A DNA stretch of 7,535 bases. Source: Chitinophagaceae bacterium UBA2789. GTDB taxonomy: Bacteria > Bacteroidota > Bacteroidia > Chitinophagales > Chitinophagaceae. Shown piece after piece: positions 4,670 through 7,535 of the stretch. The position numbers and the translations under genes are program-made. The notes below the pieces were generated by a model. It was given only the letters and a program-made list of their open reading frames with translations, had not been told where the DNA came from and searched no databases. Position 1 is the first letter of the stretch. Each line of letters opens with the position of its first letter. The stretch lies in the NCBI GenBank assembly GCA_002352145.1, contig DEHX01000005.1:34519-42053 (forward strand). The letters are read 5' to 3'.

Positions 4670-7168
4670 TTAATTTTTATTGATTAAATAATGAGTAATG
4701 GCCCTTTCAATATCCCCGTCAAACTGCTCGGCCAGTTGCATCAATTTGAATTTTTCGGTTTCCTCCGTAGTATAAGCCAGGTACTCTTCAGCCGATACCT
4801 CCACACGGTACACTTTGGAAAGCATACCTCCGAGGGAAATAAAAACCTCTTTATACTTTTTACCGGGATCGTTGGCTTTGTTAATGGAAAGCACCTGGGC
4901 CCTTTCTTTTTCTGTCAGGCCTAATAGTTCCTGTATCTGGTCAAACTTATTTTGGTACTTGGATTGATCGAGGAGTATCTTGCAATCGGAATTATTAATG
5001 ATGGCCTGCTTCACCACCGGAGAGGAAATAATATCTTCCACTTCCTGGGTCACTACAATGGCTTCCCCGAAGAATTTACGGACCGTTTTAAACAGATACT
5101 TGATGTACTCAGCCATACCTTCTCTGGCAATCGCTTTCCAGGCTTCTTCGATCAGGATCATCTTGCGGATGCCTTTCAGTTTCCGCATTTTGGAAATAAA
5201 CACTTCCATGATAATGATCGTAACGACCGGGAAAAGTATCGGGTGATCCTTGATATTATCCAACTCAAAAACAATAAACCGCTCTTTCAACAGTTCCAGG
5301 TTCTCAGTGGCATTTAGCAGGTAATCGAACTCACCGCCTTTATAGTATGGCCGGAGTACATAGAGGAAATTAGAAATATCAAAATCTTTTTCCTTGACTT
5401 CATCTCTTTTCAATACTTCTACAAAATCCCTTTGTAAGAACTCATAGAATGTATTAAAGCAACGAAAGATTCCTTCTCCTTCCCCTTCAGGGGTTCCCGT
5501 ATGGGAAAGAGCGGAGCTCCGGGATGGGGCTTCATAGTAAAGCTGCAAGGCGTTGGAAAGGGCAACATATTCGCTGCGATTGAACGTTTCATTATCCTTT
5601 TTCCAGAGAGCCAGTAGTAAGGTCTTGATACTTTCCTTTTTTTCAGTGTCCAGCACATCACCTTCCCCGATATGGAAGGGGTTGAAGCGAATGGGATTCT
5701 TTTCTTCATAGGTGAAATAATATCCTTTCACCAGCTGGCAAAGTCCTTTGTAACTATGCCCCACATCCACCAGCACAATGTGTGTTCCCTGTTCGTAGTA
5801 GGAACGCACCATGTGATTGGTGAAAAAACTCTTTCCGCTTCCTGATGGTCCTAGTATGAATTTATTTCGGTTGGTGATTAGACCTTTCTTCATGGGCTCA
5901 TCACTGATGTCCACATGTACGGGCTTACCGTACTGACGGTCACCTAACCTGATCCCGCAGGGGGAAACGGAGGAACGGTAATTGGTCTCCAGGTTCAGGA
6001 AACAACAGGCTTGTTCAGCAAATGTGTCGAAAGTATCGTTCATGGGAAAGTCTGCCTCATTACCCGGTATCCCTGCCCAGAATATCTGCGGCGCTCCCGA
6101 CAGCTCCTGCTTCGGTACCGCATCCATCTGGGACAGGGCTGATGATACCAGGTTTCTTGTGTCCTTCAACTCATCTTTACTATCCGTCCACACTAACACA
6201 TTGAAATGGGATTTCACAGGCAGTCGTTGCTGGCTGATCGCCTCGTTCAAAAAATCATTTGTGGCGTCCCGGCTGATGGAATTCTCCCTTGAATAGGCGC
6301 TCAGGGAATGCAGCCTGAGCCTTTTACTTTCCAGTTTCTGAATCGTTTTCTGCGGATCTTCAATAAAAATGTACTGGTTATAAATATGATTGCAGGAAAG
6401 CAACTGTCCTACCGGTGAGGCAAAGCCTACACTGAATTTTGTTTTATCCGTCGAGTATTTATCATAGTTGATCCGGGAACCGCAATAAGAGGGCAGGTCA
6501 GCTGCATCCGCCAGTGTAAATAGCTGGCAATGATTCGGGCCCACCTTAAGGCCATCCTCAAAGTTTATATCATGAAGAATAAACGATTTTTCGTTGGGCT
6601 GCAGGTTCAGGTATCGTTCTACCAGCCCACAGTACTGTTGTTCTCCGCTCAATTCTTCATTGGTAAGTTTTTTCAGTTTCAACAGACCGCTATCTTTAAG
6701 GATTCGTTCAAATTGACCCGCATTATCAAGAAAGTCCTGTAAGAGCTGTGGTTTCAGTGTTTGCTCCGGAACAATGGAACGCCTCAGTAAATTGGAGAAA
6801 AGAGAAGAACCAGCTTTTCTTCCTGCCGGCTTTTTGGTCAGCATGATATAACACTGGTGATCAAGGTAGGGCCGTTCATTAAAAAATCGTTCACTGGCAC
6901 GGGATAAAAAACTCACACCGATGGCGCTGAAATCAGCCGCATGTTTGGATTGTGTAAACCAGTCCTGTTTGTGAAAAACGGTTCCTGCAGGGAGTACCTT
7001 TATGGCACGTATCAACGACTGGTGAAGTACCTCATACTCCTGGTCTGATAAAGTGAAAAGTTCGGGCAATTCCACTTCATAGGCGATGGTAACATCTCCT
7101 TGCTTGGACAAGATGCAATCATGCTCTACTCCAAAAAGGGGCAATATGTCTTTTATTTGTTTTTCCAC
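4670..7168 (-). CDS. traG: Conjugation ATPase TraG (VirB4 family)
   Basis: The protein has 832 residues. The N-terminal VirB4-type domain begins MEKQIKDILPLFGVEHDCIL. The C-terminal ATPase has Walker A GPSGSGKS (440-447), DVGHSYKGL (468-476), IRFNPF (493-498), Walker B region KMILIEEAWKAI (669-680), a QEVEDIISSPVVKQAII segment (708-724, with VVTQE like the conserved Gln motif) and NNSDCKILLDQ (725-735). This is the Bacteroidota TraG conjugation ATPase, which powers assembly and substrate transfer at the inner membrane; it is not the VirD4 coupling protein. The start codon is GTG at 7168, chosen because the family begins MEKQ and no better in-frame start is present; it overlaps the traF 3' end by 16 nt. 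Odd feature: residues about 547-566 are a Ser/Pro/Gly/Glu-rich low-complexity stretch encoded by palindromic DNA. The frame is otherwise intact and all ATPase motifs remain. Confidence 0.96.
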   Translation of the reverse strand: MEKQIKDILPLFGVEHDCILSKQGDVTIAYEVELPELFTLSDQEYEVLHQSLIRAIKVLPAGTVFHKQDWFTQSKHAADFSAIGVSFLSRASERFFNERPYLDHQCYIMLTKKPAGRKAGSSLFSNLLRRSIVPEQTLKPQLLQDFLDNAGQFERILKDSGLLKLKKLTNEELSGEQQYCGLVERYLNLQPNEKSFILHDINFEDGLKVGPNHCQLFTLADAADLPSYCGSRINYDKYSTDKTKFSVGFASPVGQLLSCNHIYNQYIFIEDPQKTIQKLESKRLRLHSLSAYSRENSISRDATNDFLNEAISQQRLPVKSHFNVLVWTDSKDELKDTRNLVSSALSQMDAVPKQELSGAPQIFWAGIPGNEADFPMNDTFDTFAEQACCFLNLETNYRSSVSPCGIRLGDRQYGKPVHVDISDEPMKKGLITNRNKFILGPSGSGKSFFTNHMVRSYYEQGTHIVLVDVGHSYKGLCQLVKGYYFTYEEKNPIRFNPFHIGEGDVLDTEKKESIKTLLLALWKKDNETFNRSEYVALSNALQLYYEAPSRSSALSHTGTPEGEGEGIFRCFNTFYEFLQRDFVEVLKRDEVKEKDFDISNFLYVLRPYYKGGEFDYLLNATENLELLKERFIVFELDNIKDHPILFPVVTIIIMEVFISKMRKLKGIRKMILIEEAWKAIAREGMAEYIKYLFKTVRKFFGEAIVVTQEVEDIISSPVVKQAIINNSDCKILLDQSKYQNKFDQIQELLGLTEKERAQVLSINKANDPGKKYKEVFISLGGMLSKVYRVEVSAEEYLAYTTEETEKFKLMQLAEQFDGDIERAITHYLINKN
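5471..5533. repeat. Palindrome-rich repeat-like segment inside traG, in frame
   Basis: Three short inverted repeats lie almost back to back on the plus strand: CCCCTTCAGGGG (5482-5493), TTCCCGTATGGGAA (5494-5507) and the perfect palindrome CGGAGCTCCG (5512-5521), followed by GGATGGGGCTTC. This density of GC-rich palindromes is not seen elsewhere in the gene. It encodes TraG residues 546-566 (EAPSRSSALSHTGTPEGEGEG), a hydrophilic, low-complexity stretch between the well-conserved RSEYVALSNALQLYY and FRCFNTFYEFL. The segment length of about 63 nt keeps the reading frame. It looks like an interspersed repeat that entered the coding region and was tolerated as a surface loop. The palindromes are seen directly; insertion is inferred. 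Confidence 0.55.
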
Positions 7169-7479
7169 AGTTCTGTAAATACTTTTCTTGAATATATTTT
7201 TACCACTGATGGTATAGACCTTTTTGCCAGGGTCTTCATCATTCCATGCTCGCCATATTGACGGCTTAGTTTATAAACATGCATGAATAAACCTGTTCCT
7301 GCAAGGAGTATGATCAGCAAACAAACAAATGTGTTCACCCCGCAGATATACAGGATGGCAAAAAGGATCAACAGTGCCAATAAGCCGCCACCCAGGTACC
7401 AGATATATTGCGCCTTTAGTCCCTTGAATTCTATCGGGCGGTTTATTCCCTTATTGATGGAATAGATACTAGTTGACAT
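7153..7479 (-). CDS. traF: Conjugative transfer protein TraF (DUF4133, VirB3-like)
   Basis: The protein has 108 residues. The conserved start MSTSIYSINKGINRPIEFKG and LKAQYIWYLGGG (21-32) are typical of the DUF4133/TraF family. Two adjacent transmembrane segments (about 27-46 and 50-68) follow, then a basic cytoplasmic tail (YKLSRQYGEHGMMKTLAKRSIP). Size, topology and the position directly before the VirB4-like traG match a VirB3-type inner-membrane partner of the ATPase. The ATG at 7479 gives the standard family start. The frame remains open to the window edge, but those residues do not look like part of the family. The TAA (7153-7155) lies inside the traG start region, giving a 16-nt overlap and probable translational coupling. 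Confidence 0.93.
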   Translation of the reverse strand: MSTSIYSINKGINRPIEFKGLKAQYIWYLGGGLLALLILFAILYICGVNTFVCLLIILLAGTGLFMHVYKLSRQYGEHGMMKTLAKRSIPSVVKIYSRKVFTELWKNK

Positions 7480-7535
7480 AGACGACTCTTTGAGTGAATT
7501 TTTTGTCGGAGCTACGCAGCAAGACCTGGTAAATT
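7480..7535. other. Upstream edge of traF: non-coding leader, possibly part of a repeat
   Basis: These 56 bases precede traF. On the minus strand one frame is open from the edge to a TAG at 7469-7471 (ending QRVVYVN), which would overlap traF by 11 nt. It does not resemble the end of TraE, the gene expected here, so I do not call it coding. The outer part (about 7506-7535, with CGGAGCTACG and AAGACCTGGTAAATT) looks like half of a palindromic intergenic repeat of the kind that pairs ACCAGGT with ACCTGGT, but the other arm would lie outside the window. No clear Bacteroidota promoter (TTTG / TAnnTTTG) is visible. Confidence 0.3.

Noticed and set aside
4952..5317. Plus-strand open frame of 121 codons inside traG
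   Set aside because: It lies opposite the conserved ATPase domain of traG and encodes no recognisable protein; it is a shadow of the coding strand.
5419..5709. Minus-strand open frame of 96 codons in another frame of traG
   Set aside because: It overlaps the intact traG frame, which keeps its motifs on both sides. It is not evidence of a frameshift.
7469..7535. C-terminal end of an upstream gene overlapping traF
   Set aside because: One minus-strand frame is open to a TAG at 7469-7471, but only 21 codons are visible, it does not look like TraE, and the outer part looks repeat-like.
1..7535. CRISPR array, tRNA/rRNA gene, transposase or origin of transfer
   Set aside because: No regularly spaced repeats, RNA gene structure, transposase motifs or relaxase/oriT features were seen on either strand.

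Overview
The window is a single, tightly packed minus-strand operon, transcribed from right to left. It encodes part of the mating-pair-formation (type IV secretion) apparatus of a Bacteroidota conjugative element of the CTnDOT/Tra class (MPF type B). Gene identities come from recognisable family sequence features and from the conserved order traF-traG-(extra genes)-traI-traJ-traK-traL-traM. The host is most likely a Bacteroidota member of the Chitinophagaceae/Sphingobacteriia kind. That placement is inferred from three things: the gene set, gene starts without clear Shine-Dalgarno sequences, and a second TraI-like gene between traI and traJ, an arrangement I associate with that group. It is not proven by the window.

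Layout in transcription order (high to low coordinates): a short upstream edge (7480-7535) with a possible partial interspersed repeat; traF (VirB3-like membrane protein); traG (VirB4-like ATPase) overlapping traF by 16 nt; an unusual cysteine-rich lipoprotein gene; a 94-nt gap holding a long imperfect hairpin; traI (secreted, VirB5/TrbJ-like); a 34-nt gap with a compact palindrome; a second secreted protein homologous to the C-terminal part of TraI; traJ (VirB6-like polytopic channel protein); traK (VirB8-like); traL (small one-TM protein); and the first 89 codons of traM (VirB10-like), cut by the left edge. No stretch longer than 94 nt lies between genes, and no RNA gene, CRISPR array or transposase is seen.

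Together these genes would build the inner-membrane and periplasmic parts of the DNA-transfer channel. TraG is the energising ATPase. TraF, TraJ, TraK, TraL and TraM are membrane or scaffold components. TraI and its paralog are exported, helical, VirB5-like factors. The lipoprotein is not a standard component; its place beside a VirB5-like gene makes entry exclusion one possible role, which is a hypothesis only.

The parts that look least ordinary are: (1) the lipoprotein, with two similar six-cysteine modules; (2) the tandem TraI-like pair; (3) palindromic, GC-rich repeat-like elements in the gaps on both sides of traI, one of which supplies traI's last codons and stop; and (4) a similar palindrome-rich stretch lying in frame inside traG and encoding a low-complexity loop between Walker A and Walker B.
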